The notes under the pieces: generated by a model | Seen by the model: the letters and a program-made list of their open reading frames with translations, nothing else | The model's database searches: none | Told to the model about the DNA's origin: nothing | Shown: in pieces, positions 17,501-25,892 of the stretch | Numbering within the stretch: the first letter of the stretch is position 1 | Layout of the letters: each line of letters starts with the position of its first letter | Made by a program: the position numbers and the translations under genes | Origin: Hypsibius dujardini | Lineage: Eukaryota; Tardigrada; Eutardigrada; Parachela; Hypsibiidae | DNA: 25,892 nt | Assembly (NCBI GenBank): GCA_001579985.1 | Contig: LRSR01012490.1 | Span: 1-25,892 of the forward strand | Direction of reading: 5' to 3'

Positions 17501-19408
17501 TCATTTTGCCACTCCATCGGAACGAAGTATTTTCCAACAGAAATCGCAGACTCATCAAATTAGCGATATCGTTTTACGTGCTGCAATGAACGCACAATTG
17601 AAATCACCCATGAAATCACTCCAGAAATTGATTCGTACGTTTAAGTCATTTGGCGAATTCGCCGTTTCTTATATATTTTATTCCAATGAAGCTACGTTGA
17701 TTGTGCCTAATTATGCGTATTCGTATCAGTCCCCTTCGGATTCTGTTTCCGCGTCGATAAAGTATAGCAGGACAACTTGTCCCGACCTTAGTTCAATAAA
17801 AGCGAACAACGAAGTCAAACTTTTGCAAAAAATTCAAAGTGAAACAAATCATTAAGTGAATTAGTAGGGAGAGAATTTATTTTAAACTTCGACAGCGCCA
17901 GAAATCCTCAAGCTGTTTACAGCAACAACTGGACGGATCAATGGGCGAGTTTATAACGCGTCAAACGAGAGGGTTAGTTTCGCTATGATGCTGGCCGGAT
18001 AAGTTGGTCATTTCTGAAGAAGAAACAGCTGTCATGCAGCGTTAACCTTATAGGCTATCAAAATTCGTCCGAACAGGGATCGGTCGTCTGCCTCGGGCAG
18101 ACAGGCGAAGAATGAATGAAGTCGAAAAAAATTGTTGTCCTATCTCGAGTGAGCGGTATATCACATCCTACGGGAAAAGAAGCGCAAGAATAGTTAGGAG
18201 TGTAGCTGAAGGATGGAGTTCTTGAAACATCTCGAAGCGATCTTGCTCGTTGAAGGATAAACAAACGAGTAACAGACGAGTAGCGTTTACATACGCGGGA
18301 GAGAAAAATATGTGAACATGGAAGGAATTTACTGACAGAGAGACTTTGAAATCAATATTTATGAGATTGACAGAGGAATAAGCGGCACTTTAACTGCGAA
18401 CGTACATGTGTAGATGCCACTTCGAGGAATGAAATCTCCGCTTGAGAACAAGTTGATGGGATGGAAAGTTATTCACTATACGCGAGAAAGACCCGGGGAT
18501 TACTAATGTCAATGGGGAATCTTAAGGTTCAGGGTCATAATTTCTTGGTATAGTGTATGCAATACTCGTGTATTGCTTGAGAATGGAGTCCAGACGGAGC
18601 ATGGCGGCAGAAAACGACGCCGTGGGGAAATCACGATTGGCGCTTTTTACAGTGCGTGAGAAAGTCTAAGCATTTGGAGGCCCAGTTGAGCATCTTACGG
18701 TTTAAGTAGCGCTGATAATGCGACATCCATGGCAATTTTTCATTGAAACGCCCATCAATTGTCGCGGGATGCTCTATAATAATTTGCCCCATCCCCAACT
18801 GTGTGCTCGAATTTGGTCAGTAAAATACATCGTGGAAGCGCATAACAGACGACTGGAGAATTGTTTAGCAAGACATTGATCTGTAAACCATGGATAAAAA
18901 TCTGAACAAATGCGACTTTTTCTGGCCTCATACAAAAATAATGATTTCGACATAAATGCTAAGCTGTGCCAAGGTTCAATTAAACTGCTATAACTGCTTT
19001 TTTCACCCCTTTCTCTTTCGCTTAATTTCAGAACCGCCTTACTGTTGGATCAACATTCCCCAAAAGGCCGTCGCATTGGCCCTCGTATTTGGCGAGAATC
19101 TCTCCATCCTCGGCTACGCCATCGATTTCTTCGTCTGTTATCTCTCCTCCACAGGTTTCCGGCGGCAAGTGCGATCGCTCATTGCCGGATCCAAGACCAA
19201 TGGGCAGGGTGCCTCATTCAGTTCCAGCGACTGCGACGGAAACAGGCCACTTCAATCACAACGGCTTAGCGGAGAACTGCATTGTCAAGATAACGGTTCC
19301 CCGGTCTTTCTTCTGCGTTTGACTATTGTTACATGTGGACTGAAATTTATTAGATGTATTCTCTTCCATTTTCTGTCAAACTGTATTAGCTTTCCCCGCG
19401 GTGACTGA
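14501..19408 (+). CDS. Class A GPCR, copy D (exons 2-5; exon 1 not found)
   Basis: The exons are 14501-14605, 16307-16523, 17177-17411 and 19032-19408 (TGA 19406-19408); phases 2, 2, 0, 1; 310 residues visible. Exon 2 reads GNLFTFAAWDAHARLQKFNG (TM2/TM3). Exon 3 reads TLAVFSLEQLLCKLNPF and then TM4 with LLWNFPYLVIF. Exon 4 has TM5, a loop with several Arg/Lys/Ser, and TM6 (SVTQFPFLVYHLL). Exon 5 has TM7 (GYAIDFFVCYLSS), FRRQV and a 70-residue tail longer than that of B. F is the closest paralogue (exons 2 and 3 have identical lengths). In F the (D/E)RY-position residue is Arg (CGG); here it is Gln (CAG). No TM1 exon was found between 12691 and 14500, so D may be a 5'-truncated, non-functional copy or may use an unrecognised first exon. 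Intron 2 carries a pogo element. Confidence 0.75.
14606..15234 (+). other. Intron 2 of copy D before the pogo element
   Basis: GTAAG donor at 14606. The region has G and C tracts (about 14676-14690 and 14829-14850) and CCCCCT-rich stretches near 15005-15110. Overlapping ORFs on both strands (14591-14924) reflect GC-rich low complexity, not genes. F has no counterpart, so the extra length came after the D/F split or was lost from F. Confidence 0.45.
15235..16218 (+). mobile_element. Internally deleted pogo/Tigger-like transposon, 984 bp
   Basis: The ends are inverted repeats (left CTATACGCTCCCGATTTCAA; right, reverse-complemented, CTGTACGCTCCCGATTTCAA) with TA duplications at 15233-15234 and 16219-16220. 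Inside are an N-terminal and a C-terminal piece of a pogo-type transposase, but nothing that could encode the catalytic DDE core, so it is a deletion derivative. It lies in intron 2 of D, transcribed in the same direction. The 277-bp element at 22436-22712 has the same ends in opposite orientation. Confidence 0.85.
15460..16073 (+). pseudogene. Pogo/Tigger-like transposase remnant (HTH and C-terminus, no DDE core)
   Basis: The first piece (15460-15590) starts at ATG and reads ENSVFIAKFAQQEHLPKSCL and then QCWLK, resembling the N-terminal HTH of psq/Tigger/CENP-B-like proteins. It ends at a GTAAGT donor. The last piece (about 15843-16073) reads FKAQYRKEFHKWRKMQ, then TRQDVLNFTSAAW, a TAG stop (15972-15974), then SIIEECIRNAFLKSE and an acidic end. 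This matches the family pattern in which an A-x-W helix precedes a segment ending in (N/E)C-(F/I)-R-(K/N)-A. The roughly 200-residue catalytic middle is gone. The sequence between the pieces (15591 to about 15840) cannot be assigned. Family assignment is by motif only. Confidence 0.65.
16524..17176 (+). other. Intron 3 of copy D
   Basis: GTTAGT donor and TTTTTCAG acceptor. It aligns almost throughout with intron 3 of copy F (23543-24109), including GATCGATGTACAAC, GTATAC...GAGAAACATTGACTTA and GGAGAACGTC. This is residue of a fairly recent duplication. The ORF at 16653-16937 is interrupted in F and is not considered real. Confidence 0.65.
17391..17467 (+). repeat. Tandem duplication of the exon 4 donor region (48-bp offset)
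   Basis: ATCTCCTCAGGATGGCCGAA followed by GGTAAAT (donor at 17412) recurs as ATCTCCTCATTATGGCGGAA followed by GGTAAAT (donor at 17460). Using the second donor would add 48 nt with an in-frame TAG (17420-17422), so only the first gives a full receptor. Copy F has a single donor here. Confidence 0.75.
17412..19031 (+). other. Intron 4 of copy D
   Basis: The parts around 17640-17700 and 17940-18130 align with intron 4 of F (about 24540-24600 and 25450-25630; shared words GGCTATCA and TGTCATxCAGCGTTA). The rest is unique, with no gene seen. The 129-codon ORF at 17466-17855 is not conserved in F. The acceptor is TTAATTTCAG at 19022-19031. Confidence 0.6.
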
Positions 19409-19785
19409 ATCAATCCTCTAATGTCTGATTTCCGATCTGTAGTAGGAAGATCTCAAGACTTTCTTCTGCGCTTTTTTGACGTCACACATGTGAACATATG
19501 GGAACTGAATGTTATTTAAGCAGATGTGTTGTGTCGCGTTAGTTAAAGGTACTAGCTGTTCCGAAGGAGATGCCGATTTATCAAGGACATCTCCAATACA
19601 GTATTGCCTTTGTAATTCTTAGAAAGGAGATCTGCAACTGTTATCAAAAAACGTGTTACGCTGTCGAAGTGTCGTTTGGCAGACCTTGTGGTGACATGCA
19701 AAATCGTCAAAATTGTACGCGACCCATTTTTATATATTCGTTAAATATTTGGCCTTGACTCAGCAGAAGGCTGAACCATTCCTTA
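19409..19785 (+). other. 3' flank of copy D
   Basis: About 19455-19530 is an imperfect repeat of the last coding part of exon 5 (about 19303-19360; TTTCTTCTGCG, ACATGTG, GAACTGAA), a small local duplication. A TGACGTCA palindrome occurs at 19477-19484. No further gene is seen. Confidence 0.4.
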
Positions 19786-19966
19786 CAGTAAGGGTATTCA
19801 AAGTTCGCTTATTTGCAGCGATTATCTCACTAATTCAAACTCGCTAATCTCCCTGGTTTTGCACGCCCTTGCAACGGTGATAGGACACGCCCCCTGGCTT
19901 ACCTGAGGCTGTGTTTCCTTCGCTAATCTCAACTGACATGGACCACTCACAAGACAGATGAAGTAG
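19786..19966. mobile_element. Partial DNA transposon end (same family as 25654)
   Basis: Starts CAGTAAGGGTATTCAAAGTT after TA (19784-19785). The first 70 bases match 25654-25728 in the same orientation. The following roughly 110 bases (from GCACGCCCTTGCAACGGTG) match the end of the window as a reverse complement. That arrangement marks this as one long inverted-repeat arm with the other arm missing. Confidence 0.6.
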
Positions 19967-21141
19967 GGCTGTCGTTGGCGCAACCCTATCACGGATGTTA
20001 ATAGTACAAATCATTTTGTTAAACAAGGGACAATTCTTTGGTTGGCTTGAAACCTACAAAAATGAAGTAATGGAGTTCTGAAATAGGTTACTGTGACTTT
20101 CTCGGAAACAATAAAACGGACCGCCGGGAGGCACGGGACATATTTGTGTCATATAAATGGAAAACTCATGACTCATTGCGAAATAATAAAAAACTATAGT
20201 AAGCTTTTTCCAATCGTCCAAAGAAGATTATTATTTTATCTTTTCGAACACATTTCATCGCGATTATCAATTATTCTCTACTCTTGCAGTTACCCCGCAA
20301 TACTCACGGTCGATACCTACCTAGACTTCCTGTGAACGCTTGGACTTGTCGAGGACCCTGTCTTTTCCAGGGTAGGAGACCAATGTTCCATCTCACCATG
20401 TGTCACATTTCAGGCACCTTATCATCACATACATCTGTTCATTTCAAACCCCCTTGCATCTATGCGTCGAGAGCAAAGGACAAGCGTCCGGAAATAAACT
20501 GCATCCTCTGTTTATTGAGTCGAACTTGTAATGCTCTTGTCCCGGAAGAACCCTTGCAACATTGGCAGCCTATCAAATGATTGATTACCAACGGATTGTG
20601 AAATTGTGACTCATCCGCGGTGGGCGTAAGAACGTACCCATGGAACATATCTCCAATGCCTCCTATCACACAAATCCATCCCCTTTGCATCTTCATTGCA
20701 CTGTCATCATCCCCTTCGTCGTGAGATGGGCGTAACCCTTTCCCCTTCTCAGCCATTTCAATTCGATTGCAACCTTTTTGCGTGTCCGCTTGTACAGTAA
20801 TAATTCAAGCCCAGTCCGGGGACACAGTCACTCAACGGAGAGTCAAGTATACGATTTAATAGTCACTGGGCCGACAATGTACGTGCTGGATTAGTTCCTT
20901 ACGACGGGGGGGGGGTGTGGGTGGGGGCATGTCAGACGCCCAGGGGACGTACGTCGACATGATAGTAGGCTGATAGTCGCTTCGTGATAATCTATTTTTT
21001 ACACGAACTACAATCTCTCTGTACGAAGGAATATAACATCCTATCCGACATCCTATACCGCAAAAGATCCATCTCATAATATCGATGTTACCGCATTATG
21101 CAGTGACCTGTTGTGCTTATAGTTTTCACCTTCTCTCGGCG
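19967..21141 (+). other. Intergenic region between copies D and F
   Basis: AATAAA hexamers at 20109 and 20185 are candidate poly(A) signals for D. About 20420-20620 matches the 3' flank of copy A (3536-3725). A G-run lies at about 20906-20915. No convincing gene is seen; the ORF at 20284-20580 overlaps the shared block and may only reflect that conservation. Confidence 0.4.
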
Positions 21142-21165
21142 TATATAATTGGAAGGGGTTCAGTC
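21142..21165 (+). promoter_or_regulatory. Candidate TATA box and initiator of copy F
   Basis: TATATAA at 21142-21148 is followed by TCAGTC at 21160-21165, which fits the arthropod-type initiator TCAKTY. The start codon is about 95 bp further on. The spacing (about 20 bp) is shorter than the usual 30, so the pairing is tentative. Confidence 0.3.
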
Positions 21166-21258
21166 TAGCGCTTGCTATGCGGTATTCAATTCATTGGTCC
21201 TCTGTCTCTTACCGCTTGGATCAATAGAGAGTTTGTATTAAGTTTCGTCTCTTATCAC

Positions 21259-24200
21259 ATGGTGATGGCGAACCTGTCTAACCCGGTAGTTGAGATCCTG
21301 AAAGCTCAAAATGTAACTGCTGATCATGGGAATAACGACTCAGACTCTCTCAGCTGTCATTGGCCGCAAGAAGCACAACCATTTCCAACCGACTTGCAGC
21401 ACTTTCCCGCGCTCTGGATCTCCATCATCGGTCGACCCATCCTGATCAGTCTGGGAACGATCGGAGGCCTGCTGATTTTTCTGGTGCAGATGCGAGAGAA
21501 GAAGAAAGCCACGACCAATGTTTATCTCATGGTGATGTCACTCTCCAGCATCTTCCTCATGTGGGTAGAGACATATGCCACTGCTACACATTAGACGAAA
21601 TGCGCTTTGAATCACCCCCAACTTAATTCCAGCTTCACGTCATTTGTAAACCGCGCGATTTGGGAAATACTCAATCACCGTTTTTCACAAATGACGCCCC
21701 TTTTCGTGAGTGAAGAACGCCATCACCGATCTTCACTTACAAGATCCACGATCGGCCCATATTTCAATCAAGGCGCGAGGACGTGAAATAGAACGTGAAT
21801 TAAGGACGGCATGATGTGGGAATTAAGTTGGAATGATTGAAATCGCACAAGCTCTGTTCTTTCGAATAAATACCGGTTGTCATTAAAACCAATCCTTGGT
21901 ACTATGGGTTTATAAGCATTTATGGGGGGGGGTGGCAAAAAAGCAACGTAGTGGGTTGCTATGTACTTCACCGTTACGGCTTAGGCTTAAAGTCCCCCTT
22001 CCCCCTTTTTGACTATACTTCATTTTACGAGTGCTGACCAATGTCCCTTCAGGTGATTATAACAAACGTAATTATTTTGGAAAGCCCCACTGTATAAAAC
22101 CCTGACGTTTGGAAATCGGCCAACTAAATGCCCTGACCGAAATTCAAGGGGTGAAGAAAAAGGGGTCATTTTTTTGCTTAACACTTGTACAGGCAGGGTC
22201 TGATATTTAGGGTTTCCATTTTTTTGTGAGAGGGAAACTCAAAAACAATCTTCAATTTATTAAGTAAGGGGACAACGGTCAACCTCGAAAAAGGCGAAAG
22301 TGGAAGGGGACAAAAAGGGGGAAGGGGAGAGGGACTTGTAGCCTAAGCCCACCATTACGCTCCTTTTCCGAGTTTGACTAGGAGAAACGCCCCCCCCCCT
22401 TCGCACTAATGCGTGGGTCTTCAGCTCTCCTGATACTGTACGCTCCCGATCTCAAGGGTCGATTTTAGGTCCGGCCCGAAAACACGTTCCGTCGCTCGCT
22501 TGGTTGTGCATTCAGATTCACTTCAAATTTATTGACTTGAAAATTTTGATACCGAAATCATCATTTCAATCAAGCAAAGTAGCGTAGCCTGTCAGGCAAA
22601 AAAACCAACGGGTCGATCACGAACAAGTGAACGGAATTGAACGATCCGCTGAAGCTTGATGTGAATCAGCGGGGGTGGGGCATAATCGACCCTTGAGATC
22701 GGGAGCGTACAGTATGTTACTAAGGGGTCCAGGGTATCCCCTTCCAGTTCCTATTGTCATTACCGTCCATGTATCCTTATGATGTAGGTGGTCAACATTT
22801 CCAAACTACGTCCTTCTAGTTTGGAGGGGAAACCTCTTCACGTCCGGCGCCTGGGATGCCTATCCGAACCTGCAGAAGTTCAACGGATTCATCACTTTCA
22901 TGCAAGAAAGTGCCATTTGCATATCTGATCTGTAAGCAGCATATTTGTAGGTCTGCATCGGCAATAGAGCAATCCACTTATATTTTCCTGCCATGAATGG
23001 TCCGACTTGATGATCTGTAAGGAGAATTTTCGGCCCTATTATCACCGCAGTGCGCAATCGAACCAGAAGGCACTATTTATACTATTGAAATTTATGACGA
23101 TGGGTAGTAGAGACTGTAATTTCATCAGGTATGAACACGGCAATTTGAAATATTTAACGTTACCGATAAACCAGAATGTCCTATTTAACCTTATTGATAA
23201 GCAGAAATGCTGTATATGATCATGTGAAATTGATGGAAAAAATGCGCTTGAAGATGTCAGAGATACCATTTACTGTAACATACCAGCGAGCCATAAAGTT
23301 GATTAGCATACTTTACTCGTTGCAGAACCCTGGTGGTATTCTCGGTGGAACGGTTACTCTGCACATTGAATCCATTTCGTTACCTCAACGTCTTCACTCT
23401 CAAGAGGGCTCTTTACACGGAACTGCTCATCATCGTGACGAGCCTCTTGTGGAATTCTCCGTATCTTGTTATCTTCAACAAGAGGCAGCAGGACTTATCG
23501 CCCTCGCTCCAGGCATGGAATGCTACGATGACCAAAGTTGATGTCAGTATGCACAAAAACGTTTCAAGGGATCGATGTACAACTCAGGGTTCAACTTGTC
23601 CATATTCTCGGGAATAAAAACAATTTGTGAAAACTAACGAAGGGAACAAAGGGAACACTAAATGTTATCAGCCTTGTTTTGTATACAGTACGAGAAACAT
23701 TGACTTATAATTTAATACCTCGTATTAATATTGTGTTTTATTATAGCCGCCTGAGAAGTCCCACAAAATTGACTGTTGAAATAAAATACGCTTCGCCGGG
23801 GATTCACTAAATACGCCGGAGAACGTCGAAGCCTTCGTTTTGAAAGAGCAGAATTTCGAGGATTGAGGTCGCCACTTCATTTCCGGGCCATTTATTTATC
23901 AGATTACATTCCCGGATTTTTATTCAAACGTTCTCAGAACTTTACATGGCGGCGTTATTGTTAATCTGTTTTAGAAATAAAGTTGTACAACGACTCACCA
24001 AAAATGTATTTAATTTTCCCACGCTCAAAAGAAGTCTTCCCATTCTTCCTTTTGTCTAAGCCAATGAACAATGACATGGACGCTTCAACGCAGAATTATC
24101 TATGTTTAGGTGGTTAGCTGCGTCAGTATCTGGATGACTTTGTTGGTGATCAACATACTCTTGACCAGAGCCATGGCCAGCCATGCCCGAGCACGCCAGG

Positions 24201-24347
24201 GGATGGTTAGCGAGAGTCAAAGCGCATCGGCAAAAAGAAGCAGCTCCAAAAGTCGCACCAGCTCCATTCTCCTGCTCTGCTCCGCTGTCATCTATTCCGT
24301 CACACAATTCCCCTTTTTGATCTACAATCTTCTCACGATGGCCGAAG
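21259..24347 (+). CDS. Class A GPCR, copy F (exons 1-4; 3' end beyond window)
   Basis: The exons are 21259-21560, 22827-22931, 23326-23542 and 24110-24347; phases 2, 2, 0, 1; 287 residues visible. Translation may start at ATG 21259 or at the better-context ATG 21265. The N-terminus has NLS, NVT and NDS sequons and SCHWPQEAQP, the counterpart of DDCNWPEE in B. TM1 is in IIGRPILISLGTIGGLLIFL, TM2 starts at NVYLMVMSLSS, exon 2 reads GNLFTSGAWDAYPNLQKFNG, exon 3 has FSVERLLCTLNPFRY and TM4 LLWNSPYLVIF, and exon 4 has TM5, a basic/Ser-rich loop and TM6 SVTQFPFLIYNLL. The exon 2 acceptor was chosen (22825-22826) because it keeps phase and length equal to D. TM7 (exon 5) is expected after 25892, since intron 4 still aligns with that of D near the window end. 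Introns hold several MITEs. Ligand unknown. Confidence 0.82.
21618..21831. repeat. Small inverted-repeat element in intron 1 of copy F
   Basis: CCAACTTAATTCC (21618-21630) is repeated in reverse complement at 21819-21831, with inner TTCACGTC / GACGTGAA pairs. This gives a possible MITE of about 214 bp. No clear target duplication was found. Confidence 0.4.
21925..22400. repeat. G/C-tract inverted-repeat element in intron 1 of copy F
   Basis: Outer G-run (about 21925-21933) and C-run (about 22390-22399) face each other. Inner arms are GGCTTAGGCTTAAAGTCCCC (about 21979) and, in reverse complement, GGCTTAGGCTACAAGTCCC, then CCTTCCCCCTTTTTG in both. The centre has TCTTCAATTTATTAAG, as in the copy B element (6298-6620). 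Probably a non-autonomous DNA transposon family; the edges are uncertain. Confidence 0.55.
22436..22712. mobile_element. 277-bp MITE derived from the pogo-like element
   Basis: The terminal inverted repeats are perfect over 29 bp (beginning CTGTACGCTCCCGATCTCAA), flanked by TA (22434-22435 and 22713-22714). Its two halves match the two ends of the 984-bp pogo element at 15235-16218 in reverse orientation, with the middle deleted. It lies in intron 1 of copy F and has no coding capacity. Confidence 0.88.
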
Positions 24348-24801
24348 GTAAAATTTATGCAGTGATTTTGCTACATTGGAGCTTTCCATTTACCAAACGA
24401 TATTAGCAAAACGCCTCTTGCGGATTAAAACAAGTCCGCGAATTTAGACAAGGCGTGCTGACTTCACTTCGAATTTAAAAATGGAACATAACTAACCAAC
24501 TTACACGTGCAGAAACTGATATTTACCGTAGTTTGAGTCATGTTGGCGACTTAGTCCTTGCCTAATTTTTATATTCCAATCAAGCTACACTGATCTTTAC
24601 TGATGCGTATTTTTGCGGGTGAAGTGTAACATCTGAATATTTTCCCGGTCTTCAAAGCATACTTAATAATTATTCCCAATTTTGGTTGAACGAAAACGAG
24701 CATTAGTATAAATTTGAAAAGATGCAAAAGCGTAACAAGCTGTAAATTGATTGAGAGAATATATTTTAAATTCTAGGTGCCGGAGAAGAAATCCCAAAAT
24801 A

Positions 24802-25415
24802 CAGTAAAACTCGTCTAATGTAAACCTCAAAAATCCAAAATTTTTGTTCAACTTAGACGAGAAATTTACATTAGCCTACGGGCCCCTTAGGGCCCCCAAG
24901 GGCACCCCGGGGCGAGATGGGGCGGGGAGGGGGCAAAATTTCCCCCAATAAAACTCAGTGCTTGTAGAAATTCCTTACTTAGCCGCCGCAGCATTTTGTT
25001 TCGTAAGACCGAGATCCTTTCAACAGTAAAATTTTCTGGACAAGAATTAGCTCCTTTGCCAGCGTTTCACTTCAACAATCGGTGCCATTTTAACAAAATT
25101 TAGAAGGTACAAAATCTAATACATGCAGCTCAATGCGCAGATAAACACTGCAGTGGCTTGCAGGAAAGATTAAAAGTAAGAAACAAGAGGGATTTTGTCA
25201 AAAACTTTTAAGGAAAAATGTCGAATTCAATTTAGGGGAGGTGCGTTTTACATGGTTGACCGCGAAATTTGTTCCACATACCATATAGAAGGAATATTTA
25301 CATTAAGTTTCGCCCCCCTATGTTATATGTATAGGACGAAATCGGTGCAGATGGAAAGTTTAATACAGACGAGGTATTCCATATAGACGAGGTTTACATT
25401 ACACGAGTTTTACTG
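24802..25415. mobile_element. 614-bp pogo/Tigger-like MITE in intron 4 of copy F
   Basis: The ends CAGTAAAACTCGTCTAATGT and, in reverse complement, CAGTAAAACTCGTGTAATGT extend to 27 bp with one mismatch. TA flanks both sides (24800-24801 and 25416-25417). Extra sub-terminal inverted copies of the AGACGAG/TTTACATTA words occur at about 24855-24874 and 25368-25400. A GGGGCCC-rich patch lies at about 24880-24925. The end sequence resembles known pogo/Tigger termini (CAGT-AA-CTCG type). No transposase is present. Confidence 0.82.
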
Positions 25416-25417
25416 TA

Positions 25418-25653
25418 CAGTACTTAACAGCAGGAGCTGAACCGCACATCGGTCGAGTTTGTATTCATTCCAACAGAAAGGGTTATTTTTGCCGTGATTC
25501 TGGCCGGATGTGTCGGTCATTTCCGGAGAGGAAACTGTTGTCATTCAGCGTTAGCGTTATAGGCTATCAGAATCAGTCGGAACGGGGACCAATCGTCTGC
25601 ATTCACGCATACTAGCGAAGAAAGACTAACGGCGAAAGAAATTGTATAATATA
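25418..25653 (+). other. Intron 4 of copy F, segment shared with copy D
   Basis: From about 25450 to 25630 it matches 17940-18130 in intron 4 of D (GGCCGGAT, TGTCATTCAGCGTTA, TATAGGCTATCA). This places the window end still inside intron 4 and predicts the TM7 exon downstream. Confidence 0.6.
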
Positions 25654-25892
25654 CACTAAGGGTATTCAAAGTTAGCTTATTTGCAGCGATTATCTCGCTA
25701 ATTCAAACTCGCTAATCTCTCTGGTTTTGAAGATCAACGAGAAAAGCTGCCTTTCTCGCTTGTCTGCTCGCTAATTGTGTGCATCTGTCTTGTGAGTGGT
25801 CCATGTCAGTTGAGATTAGCGAAGGAGACACAGCCTCAGGTAAGCCAGAGGGCGTGTCCTCGTATCACCGTTGCAAGGGCGTGCAAAACCAG
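25654..25892. mobile_element. Long-inverted-repeat DNA element, cut by the window end
   Basis: Starts CACTAAGGGTATTCAAAGTT after TA (25652-25653). The first 75 bases match 19786-19860 directly. From about 25785 the sequence is the reverse complement of 19860-19966, so the element is entering its second arm when the window ends. Expected length is a little over 300 bp. Confidence 0.65.

Noticed and set aside
17466-17855. 129-codon ORF in intron 4 of copy D
   Set aside because: The matching part of intron 4 in copy F is full of stops and indels in this frame, and no domain is recognisable.
19045-19322. Alternative-frame ORFs over D exon 5
   Set aside because: The receptor frame shows TM7 and the FRRQV segment conserved with A and B; the others are shadows.
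19477-19484. TGACGTCA, a perfect CRE-type palindrome
   Set aside because: A single 8-mer downstream of a gene with no supporting promoter context; chance is a sufficient explanation.
21172-21258. N-terminal extension of copy F upstream of ATG 21259
   Set aside because: It needs a non-ATG start and overlaps the proposed initiator region; the ATG at 21259 or 21265 gives an N-terminus like those of the paralogues.

Overview
The window looks like eukaryotic, metazoan nuclear DNA. It has GT-AG introns with conserved phases, about 6 exons per gene, low coding density and many DNA transposons. No bacterial-type operons, tRNA or rRNA genes, or CRISPR arrays were seen. The receptor family and the style of tandem expansion suggest an ecdysozoan invertebrate. 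A tardigrade is a guess, not something the sequence proves.

The core is a head-to-tail, plus-strand tandem array of one divergent class A (rhodopsin-like) GPCR family. Copy A has only exons 4-6 (1410-3099), because its 5' part lies before the window. Copy B is complete (5991-9349, 6 exons, about 376 aa). Copy C is a pseudogene (11414-12690). Copy D has exons 2-5 (14501-19408) but no exon 1 could be found. Copy F has exons 1-4 (21259-24347), and its last exon(s) lie beyond the window. Introns 1-4 keep phases 2, 2, 0 and 1 wherever they can be tested, and the paralogues confirm the exon borders. A/B are one close pair, with introns and 3' flank still alignable. D/F are a second close pair, with introns 3 and 4 alignable. 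C resembles B. The receptors lack several class A hallmark residues, and D has Gln in place of the (D/E)RY-position Arg.

Mobile DNA has landed in introns and spacers. At 380-1006 is an inverted-repeat element with an ATTT duplication. At 2502-3001 is a 500-bp foldback element with a TCA duplication. Both sites are empty in paralogue B. At 3901-4380 is a decayed hAT-type transposase C-terminus, abutted by a second foldback copy (4382-5015). A dead DD37D mariner/maT-like element (9778-11073) separates B from C. Intron 2 of D carries an internally deleted pogo/Tigger-like element (15235-16218). A 277-bp MITE derived from the same family sits in intron 1 of F (22436-22712). Intron 4 of F holds a 614-bp pogo-like MITE (24802-25415) and the start of a long-inverted-repeat element (25654-end) whose relative lies at 19786. 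A possible two-exon orphan coding fragment of unknown identity lies at 13677-13970.

The genes probably encode plasma-membrane chemosensory or neuropeptide-type receptors. No ligand can be assigned. All calls come from reading the sequence by eye; no database search was run.
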